Part shown: piece after piece, positions 1 through 8,714 of the stretch | Numbering within the stretch: position 1 is the stretch's first letter | How the letters are laid out: every line of letters starts with the position of its first letter | Assembly (NCBI GenBank): GCA_030427635.1 | Contig: JAUIBA010000009.1 | Span: 87,987 to 151,986 of the forward strand | Direction: 5' to 3' | Origin: Bacteroidia bacterium | Lineage (GTDB): Bacteria > Bacteroidota > Bacteroidia > Chitinophagales > Chitinophagaceae | Length of the DNA stretch: 64,000 bases | The notes under the pieces: model-generated | The model's input: the letters and a program-made list of their open reading frames with translations, nothing else | Told to the model about the DNA's origin: nothing | The model's database searches: none | Made by a program: the position numbers and the translations under genes

Positions 1-481
1 CTACATCCTCACCCACATAGCCGGCCTCGGTAAACACAGTAGCATCTACAATGGCAAAAGGCACCTGCAGCAGACGGGCTATTGTTTTTGCCAGGAGGGT
101 TTTACCGGTGCCGGTTTCGCCTACCATCATAATGTTGGATTTTTCAATCTCCACATCGTCGTGGCGGGGCATAGACAGGCGCTTGTAGTGGTTATATATG
201 GCTACAGAGAGTACCTTTTTGGCATCGTCCTGGCCTATAACATACTGGTCAAGGAATGCTTTTATCTCACGGGGCTTGTATAGCTTCCCCTTCAGGAAAT
301 CGGGCCCCTTGGCGGCGGGCTGCGCATCGGGCGCTTTGTCGCCGGTAGCTTCTATGAGCAGCGAGTGTGCATTTTCTATACACTGGTCGCAGATATTACC
401 CTTGATACCGGTAAAAAGGATATTTACGTCTGTCTCACTGCGGTCGCAGAATGAGCATCGTTTTTCAGTAAGCCTGGCCAT
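1..481 (-). CDS. clpX: ATP-dependent Clp protease ATP-binding subunit ClpX (N-terminal part)
   Basis: ClpX is the AAA+ unfoldase that feeds substrates to the ClpP peptidase in the cytoplasm. The 160 visible residues begin [12 protein letters not shown] and carry the N-terminal C4 zinc finger that recruits adaptors and substrates (two CxxC pairs: CSFC near residues 9-12 and CDQC near 36-39). The typical [10 protein letters not shown] segment and a Walker A motif GETGTGKT follow. The window edge cuts the gene just after GYVGED, so the rest of the AAA+ domain lies outside. The start is fixed by a -7 promoter box about 30 bases upstream. No clpP is visible; it may lie beyond the edge. Confidence 0.96.
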   Translation of the reverse strand, partial: MARLTEKRCSFCDRSETDVNILFTGIKGNICDQCIENAHSLLIEATGDKAPDAQPAAKGPDFLKGKLYKPREIKAFLDQYVIGQDDAKKVLSVAIYNHYKRLSMPRHDDVEIEKSNIMMVGETGTGKTLLAKTIARLLQVPFAIVDATVFTEAGYVGEDV

Positions 482-510
482 TTACAGTAGCTGGTTATAT
501 TTTTAGCCTG

Positions 511-518
511 CAAAGGTA
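511..518 (-). promoter_or_regulatory. Bacteroidota -7 promoter box for clpX
   Basis: Read on the minus strand this is TACCTTTG, an exact match to the TAnnTTTG consensus, 30 bases before the clpX ATG. No clear TTTG at -33 is seen. Confidence 0.7.
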
Positions 519-669
519 CGGAAAAGGGCGATGTGAAAGCGGGAGTGGGGGTAATGGCCCACCCACGGAGATAATGGCGATTCAATTTCAGAACGAACAA
601 AATGCCCGGTGTACAGATAAAGTACTATAGTCCTATAGCCCGGCACCACCAGTAACAAGGTAAAACCCG

Positions 670-677
670 TACCTTTG
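670..677 (+). promoter_or_regulatory. -7 promoter box for korA
   Basis: TACCTTTG lies 26 bases before the korA start codon and matches TAnnTTTG. The 222 bases between clpX and korA are a divergent promoter region with no other gene seen. Confidence 0.7.
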
Positions 678-703
678 CGCGCAATTTTTATCTCATAACA
701 GTT

Positions 704-2554
704 ATGTCAATACCGGTTCAGACAGTAGAGGATGTGGTCATCAAATTTGCAGGTGACAGTGGTGATGGTATGCAGCTTACGGGCAGCCAGTTTACCAATA
801 ACAGCGCTCTTATAGGCAATGACCTTTCTACATTTCCCGACTTCCCGGCCGAAATACGCGCCCCGCAGGGTACGGTGCCGGGGGTGAGTGGCTTTCAGCT
901 ACACTTCTCCAGCAATAAGATATACACACCCGGCGACAACTGCGATGTGCTGGTGGCTATGAATGCCGCTGCACTGAAGGTGAACCTGAAAGCGCTGAAG
1001 CCGAATGGCATTATCATAGCAGACACTGACGGATTTGATGCCAAAAACCTGCGCCTGGCCAACTATGCCGAGGGTGACAACCCACTGGAAAATGGCAGCC
1101 TTACCGGCTACAGCCTGCACAAAATGGACATCACCAGGATGACCCGTGAAGCGCTGAAGGACATACAGATGGGGGTGAAGGAGAAGAGCCGTGCGAAAAA
1201 CATGTTTGTACTGGGATTCCTGTACTGGCTGTATAACCGCGACCTGACAAGCACCTTCTCGTTTCTTCATGACAAATTCGGCAAGCGGCCGGAAATACTG
1301 GAAAGCAACGTAAAAGCACTGCAGGCCGGCTATAATTATGGCGATACTACTGAGGCTTTTGCATCGCGCTACAAGGTAGAAAAAGCAAAGCTGCCTGCCG
1401 GAGTGTACCGCAACATAACCGGTAACATTGCGCTCTCTTACGGACTGATAGCAGCTGCCGAGAAGAGCCGCCTGCCTATGTTTCTGGGTTCATACCCCAT
1501 TACACCGGCATCAGATATACTGCATGAGCTGTCACGCCACAAAAACTTTGGTGTGCGTACCTTCCAGGCAGAGGATGAAATAGCAGCCATTACAGCGGCT
1601 ATAGGCGCGGCCTATGGCGGCAGCCTGGGTGTGACTACAACATCGGGCCCGGGTATGGCGCTGAAGACAGAAGCTATGGGCCTTGCGGTAATGCTGGAAA
1701 TACCACTGGTGATAGTGGATATACAACGCGGTGGCCCATCGACCGGATTACCTACCAAAACCGAACAGAGCGACCTGCTGCAGGCATATTACGGCCGCAA
1801 CGGTGAGTGCCCTATGCCGGTGATATCGGCATCTACGCCCAGCGACTGCTTTGATGCTGTATATGAGGCCACACGCATAGCGGTGGAGCATATGACACCG
1901 GTAATATTCCTGAGTGATGGTTATATAGCCAATGGCGCAGAGCCATGGCGTTTCCCAAAGAGCGAGGATCTGAAACCGATATCGGTGACCTTCCGCACGG
2001 AGCTGCAGGAAGGAAGCGACAAATACCTGCCTTACCAGCGCGATGAAAAACTCGTGCGCCCATGGGCTGTGCCGGGTACCGCAGGACTGGAACACCGTAT
2101 AGGTGGCCTGGAAAAAGAAGATATTACCGGCAACATATCCTATGACGCAGAGAACCACCAGCATATGGTGAAGACCCGCGAGGCCAAGGTAGATATGATA
2201 GCCAACTACATACCGCTACAGACGCTGGACAGCGGCCCGGAAACCGGCGATGTGCTGGTGCTGGGATGGGGCTCTACCTACGGGGCTATAAAGAGTGCGG
2301 TAATGGAGCTGCAGGCAGCGGGTAAAAGTGTGGCACATGCCCACCTGCGCTATGTGCGCCCCTTCCCCCGCAACCTGGGCGATATGATAGCCCGCTATAA
2401 GCACATACTGATACCCGAAATAAATAACGGACAACTGATAAAGATAATCCGCGACAAATATCTGGTAGATGCGGTGGGCTATAACAAGATAAAGGGTGTA
2501 CCCATTACCCGTACCGAGCTGGTAACCGCCATAGGCGAGCTGCTGGAAAAATAA
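704..2554 (+). CDS. korA: 2-oxoacid:ferredoxin oxidoreductase, fused gamma-alpha subunit
   Basis: This is the large subunit of a ferredoxin-dependent 2-oxoacid (probably 2-oxoglutarate) oxidoreductase, which makes acyl-CoA, CO2 and reduced ferredoxin and can serve the TCA cycle in either direction. A gamma-type domain comes first (about residues 10-190, motif FAGDSGDGMQLTG). The alpha domain follows, with GSYPITPASDIL near residue 262 and the conserved TTTSGPGMALK. A C-terminal transketolase-like domain includes VLGWGSTYGAIKSA. The 616-residue length is normal for Bacteroidota KorA. The TPP-binding beta subunit (korB), usually the next gene, is absent: a DinB-like gene with its own promoter follows instead. 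Substrate assignment is by family. Confidence 0.9.
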   Translation: MSIPVQTVEDVVIKFAGDSGDGMQLTGSQFTNNSALIGNDLSTFPDFPAEIRAPQGTVPGVSGFQLHFSSNKIYTPGDNCDVLVAMNAAALKVNLKALKPNGIIIADTDGFDAKNLRLANYAEGDNPLENGSLTGYSLHKMDITRMTREALKDIQMGVKEKSRAKNMFVLGFLYWLYNRDLTSTFSFLHDKFGKRPEILESNVKALQAGYNYGDTTEAFASRYKVEKAKLPAGVYRNITGNIALSYGLIAAAEKSRLPMFLGSYPITPASDILHELSRHKNFGVRTFQAEDEIAAITAAIGAAYGGSLGVTTTSGPGMALKTEAMGLAVMLEIPLVIVDIQRGGPSTGLPTKTEQSDLLQAYYGRNGECPMPVISASTPSDCFDAVYEATRIAVEHMTPVIFLSDGYIANGAEPWRFPKSEDLKPISVTFRTELQEGSDKYLPYQRDEKLVRPWAVPGTAGLEHRIGGLEKEDITGNISYDAENHQHMVKTREAKVDMIANYIPLQTLDSGPETGDVLVLGWGSTYGAIKSAVMELQAAGKSVAHAHLRYVRPFPRNLGDMIARYKHILIPEINNGQLIKIIRDKYLVDAVGYNKIKGVPITRTELVTAIGELLEK

Positions 2555-2591
2555 GCTGCTACCCATAAAGGAAACAGATACTGCTAGCGGC

Positions 2592-2599
2592 TATATTTG
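2592..2599 (+). promoter_or_regulatory. -7 promoter box for the DinB-like gene
   Basis: TATATTTG matches TAnnTTTG and lies 17 bases before the ATG at 2617, so this gene need not depend on korA transcription. Confidence 0.55.
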
Positions 2600-2616
2600 C
2601 CGGTAAACCTGACTGT

Positions 2617-3129
2617 ATGAATACACTGCAAGCTACAGAGTACGCTCCCTATTTTCAGAAATACACTTCGCTGGTGCCCCATGAGGCTGTAGCGCCGCTG
2701 CTTGCCGCCAATGGCATAGAGGTGACCTCCTTCTTTCGCAGCATACCGGAGGCGCTGCACAGCTACCGCTATGCCCCGGGTAAATGGACCATTAAGGATG
2801 TGCTGCAGCATATAACCGATACGGAGCGGGTATTGGCCTTCCGCGCGCTGGCTGCGGCCCGTGGTGATGGCGCCAGCAGCCTGAGCCTGATGGATGAAAA
2901 CCTGTATGCCGCCGGTGCCGACACCAGCCATGTATCACTGGCACAGCTGATAGCAGAGTTTGAAGCGGTGCGCAGCAGTACGGTGCTGCTCTATACCCCC
3001 CTGAGCAATGATAAACTGCTACAGACCAGCCATGTAAACGGGCAGTACACGACTGCAAGAGCATGGGGCTACATTATGGCCGGGCATGGGCTGCATCATA
3101 TAAATGTGATCAGGGAAAGGTATATGTAA
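2617..3129 (+). CDS. DinB-like (DinB_2) four-helix protein
   Basis: A 170-residue cytoplasmic protein of the DinB/YfiT superfamily. These four-helix bundles bind a metal through three histidines, and several act as thiol-dependent transferases. The typical pattern is visible: APGKWTIKDVLQHITDTER, with the first histidine near residue 65, and GYIMAGHGLHHINVI near the C terminus supplying the others. Length is normal for the family. The substrate cannot be told from sequence. It is convergent with the outer-membrane protein gene on the minus strand and has its own promoter. Confidence 0.85.
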   Translation: MNTLQATEYAPYFQKYTSLVPHEAVAPLLAANGIEVTSFFRSIPEALHSYRYAPGKWTIKDVLQHITDTERVLAFRALAAARGDGASSLSLMDENLYAAGADTSHVSLAQLIAEFEAVRSSTVLLYTPLSNDKLLQTSHVNGQYTTARAWGYIMAGHGLHHINVIRERYM

Positions 3130-3140
3130 GGGGGGCAAGA

Positions 3141-3803
3141 CTAATACTCTACAAAAACCATAGGATACTTGTGCATGATGCCTATCTGAAAGCAGATGTA
3201 GGGCGTTTGTATGGGTGTGGGGCCTTTGCTGATGCCACCGGGCATAAAGCCTACCTCCTGCGATAGCATGATATTCCAGTAGCCGCGGGTGGGTATGCGC
3301 TCTGCCAGGCCAAAGCCCACGCGGGTTATAACAGAGGGCATGTTGTAAGAGGTATTCACGGCCAGTGTGTCGGCGCCATAGGGTGCACTGCCCGGAGGTG
3401 TCCATATGGGGGCGTGGGTAAAGGAGGTTTGCTTACCACCCATGCGCAGGCCTATGCCGGCCGTAGCAAAGATGTGGAAGTAGGAGCGGTAATTAATGGC
3501 ATAGTCAATCTTAGGCGACAGAAACATGTAGCTGGACTGCTGGCGGATGCTTACCACATCGCCATAGGATATGCTGCTGCTGTTGTGTACAGGGGCCGTA
3601 AGGGAGTAGCGCTGCAGAAACAGGGAACCGCCTGCGTAAAGATGATACCTGAGCTTGTGCAGGTAGTAAGCCTCCCATGCGGTAGTAAGGCGGGAGTCGT
3701 AACCTGTGGTATAGCCAAAGCCAGCCTGTGCGCCAAACATTCCCTGAGCGGCAGCAGACATTCCGGCGCAGCACAACACTATCGCAAGGAGATATCTCTT
3801 CAT
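3141..3803 (-). CDS. Outer-membrane beta-barrel-like protein, paralogue of the next gene
   Basis: A 220-residue protein with a clear signal peptide (MKRYLLAIVLCCAGMSAAAQ). Alternating hydrophobic and aromatic strands follow, including SYMFLSPKIDYAINYRSYF and ATAGIGLRMGG, typical of small outer-membrane barrels. It is related to the 229-residue protein encoded just upstream at 3825-4514: both have an FxxPKxxY segment followed by a glycine-rich strand ending in MGG. It is probably the last gene of an operon with that paralogue and the 3-hydroxyacyl-CoA dehydrogenase. The function is not recognisable; the barrel is inferred from pattern only. Confidence 0.75.
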   Translation of the reverse strand: MKRYLLAIVLCCAGMSAAAQGMFGAQAGFGYTTGYDSRLTTAWEAYYLHKLRYHLYAGGSLFLQRYSLTAPVHNSSSISYGDVVSIRQQSSYMFLSPKIDYAINYRSYFHIFATAGIGLRMGGKQTSFTHAPIWTPPGSAPYGADTLAVNTSYNMPSVITRVGFGLAERIPTRGYWNIMLSQEVGFMPGGISKGPTPIQTPYICFQIGIMHKYPMVFVEY

Positions 3804-3824
3804 AAAAGCGGCGTTTAAAAAAGA

Positions 3825-4514
3825 TTACCGGTTGCGCGTGCGGGCAATGCCTATGCGCAGCGAAATATATGCAGGATTGACCTTGCCGATGCTATATGGC
3901 GAGCGGGCCACATCTTCAAAATTGCTGGTGGCGGTGAGGCTTCCCGGCAGGAAACCAAAGTCGCCGGTGAAGGTAAAGCGCCAGTTATTGCCCAGATACA
4001 GATACTGGGTAATACCCAAGCCTACACGCAGCACGGTACTGTTTATATTGTCTGACTGGTCCAACGTGGTATCGTTACGCACAAAACCATTGGGAGTAGA
4101 AACGGTATTCCAGCGGCGTACAGAGTCATAGCCACCCATACTAAAGCCCAGACCTACATTAAAGTAGAGGTGTGTATTCTGATAACGGCCGGCGCAGTAG
4201 CGGAACTTAGGCGCTATAAAGAAGTATGCACTGTTGTGCCTGAGTATCTCACCTGCATAACCGGTGGCTTTCTTAGCAGAGTTTGCCTCATTGTCGTACA
4301 GGAGCGAATACTGCTGATAAAATGCTTCAATACCCATGAAGGAGCGCAGGTTCATGCCCCTTGCATAATCCAATCCACCTGATAATGCTACGTCATAATT
4401 GCCCGAGGTGGCAAGGCCCCCTCCGGCAAAAAATCCGAGTATCGTATTCTTCTGGGAGTATCCGGACATAGCGGACACTGATAGTAAAAAAGCCAGGAGA
4501 ATTGGTTTCATCAC
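3825..4514 (-). CDS. Outer-membrane beta-barrel-like protein
   Basis: A 229-residue exported protein with a signal peptide ending near SGYSQ. The body alternates aromatic and polar residues, as in small beta barrels (SAYFFIAPKFRYCAGRY, YFNVGLGFSMGG, FTFTGDFGFLPGS). Its start lies six bases after the stop of the 3-hydroxyacyl-CoA dehydrogenase gene, so the two are almost certainly co-transcribed. Its paralogue follows 21 bases later. No characterised family is recognised. A role in uptake or envelope structure is possible but not shown by the sequence. Confidence 0.75.
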   Translation of the reverse strand: MMKPILLAFLLSVSAMSGYSQKNTILGFFAGGGLATSGNYDVALSGGLDYARGMNLRSFMGIEAFYQQYSLLYDNEANSAKKATGYAGEILRHNSAYFFIAPKFRYCAGRYQNTHLYFNVGLGFSMGGYDSVRRWNTVSTPNGFVRNDTTLDQSDNINSTVLRVGLGITQYLYLGNNWRFTFTGDFGFLPGSLTATSNFEDVARSPYSIGKVNPAYISLRIGIARTRNR

Positions 4515-4520
4515 CGAAAA

Positions 4521-5681
4521 TTAAACAAATTTTTTATTTCCCATAGCCTGTTTTCTCAATAAAGCACTTGCACGATATCTGTCCTCATGGTATTCGTTGT
4601 ACAACGCATCAAGCAGCGACAGGCATTTACCGCTGCCCCATTCATCGCACCACGCAAGCAGGCCTTTGGGGTAATTAACTCCTTTTGTCATGGCAGTTTC
4701 AAGATCGGCAGCGCTGGCCACGCCCAGATGCAATGCGTCAACAGCCTCATTTATCAACATCACAATGATACGCTCTGCAATCTTTCTGCCTTTTTCTTCG
4801 TCTCTGTCGGGGGTGGGTGATTCCGCACCTTCGGCATAGTCATAGAAGCCGCGGCCAGCCTTGCGGCCCAGCCACCCTGCTTCCAGCAGCCGCTTCTGAG
4901 AGAAGGACGGACGGTAGCGGGGGTCGTAAAAAAACGACTGAAATACGGTTTCTGTAACTACATAATTAACATCATGACCTATATAGTCAGTAAGCGTAAA
5001 CGGCCCCATACGGAAACCACCTATCTCAGTCATGGCCCAGTCTATAGTAGCCAAATCTGCTATACCCTCCTCCATAATGCGTATAGCCTCACCATAGAAT
5101 GGCCTTGCTACACGGTTCACTATGAAACCGGGAGTATCTTTTGCCACAACCGGGGTTTTGCCCCAGGCCTTCATAAGCTCTGCCGCCATAGGAACCAGCT
5201 CTGGCTTCGTCTGTATAGCGGGCACTACCTCTACCAGCGCCATAAGCGGTGCCGGATTGAAAAAGTGCAGCCCCATGACCCGTGAAGGTATGCGGCATGC
5301 CGCAGCAATAGAGGTGACAGAGAGCGAGGAAGTATTAGTGGCAAGGATACAGGTATCACTCACCATATTCTCTACACGTGCAAAAACTGCCTTTTTAACA
5401 TCGAGGTTTTCAACTATTGCCTCTATGATAAGACCACAGTCGCACATAATCTGTTGCTTTTCAGCAAACTGAATATTATCCAGTATTTCATCGGCAGACG
5501 CAATCTTCCCCTTTGCCTGCAACTTCTGCAGGGTAGCCAGCATATTTTTTCTGGCTTTATCCAGGGCATGAACATTATTGTCATGCAATATGACCTTATG
5601 GCCTGCCATAGCAGCTACCTGGGCGATTCCCGCACCCATAGCACCCGAACCTATTACACCAATGGTCGTGTTTTGCGTCAT
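4521..5681 (-). CDS. 3-hydroxyacyl-CoA dehydrogenase (extended, two C-terminal 3HCDH domains)
   Basis: An NAD-dependent enzyme that oxidises 3-hydroxyacyl-CoA (or 3-hydroxybutyryl-CoA) in beta-oxidation-like pathways. The Rossmann motif GSGAMGAGIAQ sits near residue 11, and the family signature HFFNPAPLMALVEVV is near residue 140. A C-terminal 3HCDH domain follows (about 187-285), then a second, shorter copy (about 295-380), giving 386 residues instead of the roughly 280 of simple butyryl-type enzymes. The neighbouring FAH-family hydrolase, read the same way but behind its own terminator-like hairpin, would fit breakdown of fatty or aromatic acids. The exact substrate is inference. Confidence 0.9.
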   Translation of the reverse strand: MTQNTTIGVIGSGAMGAGIAQVAAMAGHKVILHDNNVHALDKARKNMLATLQKLQAKGKIASADEILDNIQFAEKQQIMCDCGLIIEAIVENLDVKKAVFARVENMVSDTCILATNTSSLSVTSIAAACRIPSRVMGLHFFNPAPLMALVEVVPAIQTKPELVPMAAELMKAWGKTPVVAKDTPGFIVNRVARPFYGEAIRIMEEGIADLATIDWAMTEIGGFRMGPFTLTDYIGHDVNYVVTETVFQSFFYDPRYRPSFSQKRLLEAGWLGRKAGRGFYDYAEGAESPTPDRDEEKGRKIAERIIVMLINEAVDALHLGVASAADLETAMTKGVNYPKGLLAWCDEWGSGKCLSLLDALYNEYHEDRYRASALLRKQAMGNKKFV

Positions 5682-5728
5682 TAATCAGTCGATCTTTGTG
5701 TTACCCGGTTGTTTTTTTTATGTTATTT

Positions 5729-5741
5729 GTTGATTATCAAC
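5729..5741. promoter_or_regulatory. Perfect palindrome upstream of the 3-hydroxyacyl-CoA dehydrogenase gene
   Basis: GTTGAT-T-ATCAAC is a 6-1-6 inverted repeat about 48 bases before the start codon, a plausible dimer operator. No -7 box was found nearby. Confidence 0.35.
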
Positions 5742-5774
5742 GAAATAAGCATAAAAATATACAGCCTGCCCAAA

Positions 5775-5793
5775 AACAGTCCCTCAAAGGGAC
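5775..5793 (-). terminator. Terminator-like hairpin after the FAH-family gene
   Basis: GTCCC and GGGAC form a 5-bp stem with a 5-base loop. On the minus strand it is followed within two bases by five T. It lies 24 bases after the stop codon at 5817. Confidence 0.55.
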
Positions 5794-5816
5794 ACAATCG
5801 GGGAGCCAATATAACA

Positions 5817-6818
5817 TTATTTCTTCTGAGCCAGTATGCTCCAGTCAGTTTTTTCTGCAACAATTGTATTAGAAAGGTGTCCGAGCGCCTCAATTTCCAT
5901 CTCTACAACGTCTCCATCCTGGAGCCATTGCTCTTTGTAATCGGGATTATTCAGCTTTCCGGTGCCATTCAGCTCCAGAAAACAGCCGGTACCTACGGTA
6001 CCGCTGCCTATTACATCGCCGGGCAGTATATCTGCACCATAGGCACAGCGCTCTATTATCTCGGCAAATGTCCAGTCCATATCGCCCATGCTACCCTCGC
6101 TCACCTGTACACCATTTACCTTACAGGTCATTTTCAGGTTGTAGCTATTGCCGGTGTGGCCGGGTTTTGCCGGTGTTTTATATAGTTCCAGCTCATCGGG
6201 CGTTACCAGCATAGGGCCTATAACGGTGCTGAAGTCCTTACCCTTGGCCGGGCCCAGATTCAGCATCATTTCCTCCATCTGCAGTGTACGGGCGCTCATA
6301 TCGTTCATAATCATATAGCCACCTATATACTCATCGGCCTCTGAGGCTTTGATATTGCGACCTTTGCGGCATATAACCACGGCTGCTTCCAGCTCAAAGT
6401 CCAGACGGCGGAAATGGTCGGGCATACACATAATATTGCCGGGGCCCTGTATAGCATTATGGTTGGTAAAGTACCAGATAGGATACTGGTCAAACTCCGG
6501 TATCATATCTACCTTACGATTGCGGCGGGCAGCAGCCACATGCTGGCGGAAGGCATAACCATCGCGGCAGGAAGTGGGGTGCGGCACCGGTGCCAGCACA
6601 TTCATACCCGTATATGGTATGCCCTGTGCGGTATTCTTTCCCTCACGTATATCGTGCGCCACATCTTTCATCTTACTGATATACTCATCCCATCCGTCCA
6701 GCAGCGCCTTCATGGTAGCGGGCAGTGAAGCATCAGCCTGCGTAGTAGCATATATGTTGTTGTTAATAAGAAATCCAAGATGTTCGCTGCCATTATGCAG
6801 GAAGGAAACGAGTTTCAT
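5817..6818 (-). CDS. Fumarylacetoacetate hydrolase (FAH) family protein
   Basis: A 333-residue cytoplasmic enzyme of the FAH superfamily, which cleaves or decarboxylates beta-diketo acids in aromatic degradation (tyrosine or homogentisate type). The metal-binding core is visible: FELEAAVV supplies the two glutamates and MNDMSAR the aspartate. The later GDVIGSGTVGTGCFLE segment is the usual C-terminal signature. The N-terminal 80 residues form a small beta domain common in the longer members. A true FAH cannot be told from related hydrolases here because other tyrosine-degradation genes are not in the window. Confidence 0.88.
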   Translation of the reverse strand: MKLVSFLHNGSEHLGFLINNNIYATTQADASLPATMKALLDGWDEYISKMKDVAHDIREGKNTAQGIPYTGMNVLAPVPHPTSCRDGYAFRQHVAAARRNRKVDMIPEFDQYPIWYFTNHNAIQGPGNIMCMPDHFRRLDFELEAAVVICRKGRNIKASEADEYIGGYMIMNDMSARTLQMEEMMLNLGPAKGKDFSTVIGPMLVTPDELELYKTPAKPGHTGNSYNLKMTCKVNGVQVSEGSMGDMDWTFAEIIERCAYGADILPGDVIGSGTVGTGCFLELNGTGKLNNPDYKEQWLQDGDVVEMEIEALGHLSNTIVAEKTDWSILAQKK

Positions 6819-6917
6819 AAGCAGAAATTTGTTTGAGATTGTAAAAATAACCGTTGAGCCGGGTATTTTAAAGGAATGTTGCCGTATGGTGTGTAATATT
6901 GCTGCAAATAACCAGAT

Positions 6918-7562
6918 ATGAGTAACTATCAGGAATTATTTGACAACAATAAAAAGTGGGTGGAGTCCATCATTGCAAAGGATGCTACCTTCTTTGAGCG
7001 CCTGTCTAAGTTTCAGTCGCCGGACTTTCTTTACATAGGCTGCTCTGACAGTCGTGTACCCGCCAATGAAATCATGGGACTGGAGCCGGGTGAGGTATTT
7101 GTACACCGCAATGTGGCCAACCTGGTGGTGAGCATAGACCTGAATGTGATGTCTGTAATCAACTATGCTGTAGCACAGCTGAAGGTAAAGCACATCATAG
7201 TATGTGGTCACTACAACTGTGGCGGCGTAAAGGCTGCAATGGAGCCTAAAGACCTGGGCATACTGAACCCCTGGCTGCGCAACATACGCGATGTGTACCG
7301 CCTGCACAATGCCGAGCTGAGCGCAATAGCCGATGAACATGCCCGCTACAACCGCCTTGTGGAGCTGAATGTGCAGGAGCAATGCGTGAATGTGATAAAA
7401 ACAGCTGTTGTGCAGAAAAGCTATGCCCAGAACCGGTATCCGGTAGTACACGGATGGGTTTTTGATCTGGAAACGGGCTATATCAAGGATCTGGAAATAG
7501 ATTTTGATGAAAAACTGAAGGATATACAACAGATATACAACCTCACCGGCGGGCAATACTAA
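6918..7562 (+). CDS. can: Beta-class carbonic anhydrase
   Basis: A 214-residue cytoplasmic zinc enzyme interconverting CO2 and bicarbonate. All catalytic residues are present: Cys42, Asp44 and Arg46 in GCSDSRVPANE, and His98 and Cys101 in VCGHYNCGG. Length is normal. It is divergent from the FAH gene. Upstream, TAATATTG is one mismatch from the -7 consensus. No transporter neighbour suggests a bicarbonate-uptake role; supplying bicarbonate to carboxylases is the default expectation. Confidence 0.95.
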   Translation: MSNYQELFDNNKKWVESIIAKDATFFERLSKFQSPDFLYIGCSDSRVPANEIMGLEPGEVFVHRNVANLVVSIDLNVMSVINYAVAQLKVKHIIVCGHYNCGGVKAAMEPKDLGILNPWLRNIRDVYRLHNAELSAIADEHARYNRLVELNVQEQCVNVIKTAVVQKSYAQNRYPVVHGWVFDLETGYIKDLEIDFDEKLKDIQQIYNLTGGQY

Positions 7563-7564
7563 AA

Positions 7565-7610
7565 TACCTTTGTCATATTCTTGTCATATTATACCAATGG
7601 TATAATTTTG
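7565..7610 (+). promoter_or_regulatory. Double -7 boxes, direct repeat and palindrome upstream of a cytochrome c gene
   Basis: Two TAnnTTTG matches are present: TACCTTTG at 7565-7572 and TAATTTTG at 7603-7610. Between them TTGTCATATT is repeated at 7570-7579 and 7581-7590. The 6-1-6 palindrome ATACCA-A-TGGTAT lies at 7591-7603 and touches the second box. Together these look like a regulated promoter. Confidence 0.5.
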
Positions 7611-7714
7611 CTGCCATTCCTGCGCTTCCGGCCGTGCTCTCCGTCCTGTGTCCTGATCTTCCGGCATGTATGCAGCTTTGATTATTTTTTTAATAAAAAT
7701 CAACCTGTTATAGT

Positions 7715-8698
7715 ATGAAGAAGATTATAAAAGTACTCGGCATACTGCTGCTGGTAATAGTTCTGGGCATAGGTGGCCTCATAGGTTATGCACTGATAGC
7801 ACTGCCGGATGTAGGCAAGGCACCAGACCTGAAAGTAGAAATTACACCTGAGCGTGTGCAGCGCGGCGATTATCTGGCCAATGCCGTAGCCAGCTGTATG
7901 GACTGCCACTCTACCCGCGACTGGACTAAATACTCAGGCCCGCTGGTGCCCGGTACTCTGGGCAAGGGAGGAGAAACATTTGACCAGAAGTTTGGGTTTC
8001 CCGGTGCATACTACTCCCGCAATCTGACCCCATATGGCCTGAGCCGCTATACCGATGGTGAGCTGTACCGTGTTATTACTACCGGTGTAACCAAAGAAGG
8101 CAGGGCTATGTTTCCCGTAATGCCGTACACACACTATGGCAAAATGGACCCGGAAGATATCTATGCCATCATAGCTTACCTGCGTACACTGCCAGAGATA
8201 AAGAATGATGTAGCCGAGTCAAAGTCGGACTTTCCGATGAATATCATTATCAATGCCATACCTAAAAAGCAGGCTCCCGGCAAACGGCCTGCCGCATCGG
8301 ACAAGCTGGCTCATGGCGCTTACCTGATTAATGCTGCGGGCTGTAACGAATGCCACACAAAAGATAAGAAAGGACAGATAATAGAAGAGCTTATGTACAG
8401 CGGTGGCCGTGAGTTTAAATTCCCTGACGGCGCTATAGTACGCTCATCCAACATCACCCCTGATGTAAATACCGGCATAGGTACCTGGACAGAAGAAATG
8501 TTCATTAACCGCTTCAAGGCATTCGGCGACTCAGGCTATGTAGCGCCGGGCGTGCCTATGGGCTCATTCAACACACTCATGCCATGGACTATGTATGGCA
8601 AAATGAGCCGTGAAGACCTTGCTGCCATATATGCCTATCTGAAGAGCCTGCCTCCTATGGCAAATGCGGTAGAGAAATTCACTCCGGCAAAGAAATAA
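7715..8698 (+). CDS. Membrane-anchored dihaem cytochrome c
   Basis: A 327-residue protein with one N-terminal membrane anchor (about residues 5-28) and a periplasmic part with two class-I cytochrome c domains. Haem c attachment motifs are CMDCH near residue 61 and CNECH near residue 212; each domain later has a methionine-containing stretch (VMPYTHYG, LMPWTMYGKMS) suited to the sixth haem ligand. Such proteins pass electrons from membrane dehydrogenases to terminal oxidases. There is no adjacent oxidase or dehydrogenase, so the partner is unknown. It has its own, possibly regulated, promoter region. Confidence 0.9.
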   Translation: MKKIIKVLGILLLVIVLGIGGLIGYALIALPDVGKAPDLKVEITPERVQRGDYLANAVASCMDCHSTRDWTKYSGPLVPGTLGKGGETFDQKFGFPGAYYSRNLTPYGLSRYTDGELYRVITTGVTKEGRAMFPVMPYTHYGKMDPEDIYAIIAYLRTLPEIKNDVAESKSDFPMNIIINAIPKKQAPGKRPAASDKLAHGAYLINAAGCNECHTKDKKGQIIEELMYSGGREFKFPDGAIVRSSNITPDVNTGIGTWTEEMFINRFKAFGDSGYVAPGVPMGSFNTLMPWTMYGKMSREDLAAIYAYLKSLPPMANAVEKFTPAKK

Positions 8699-8714
8699 AT
8701 GCGCGGGAAGGTCA

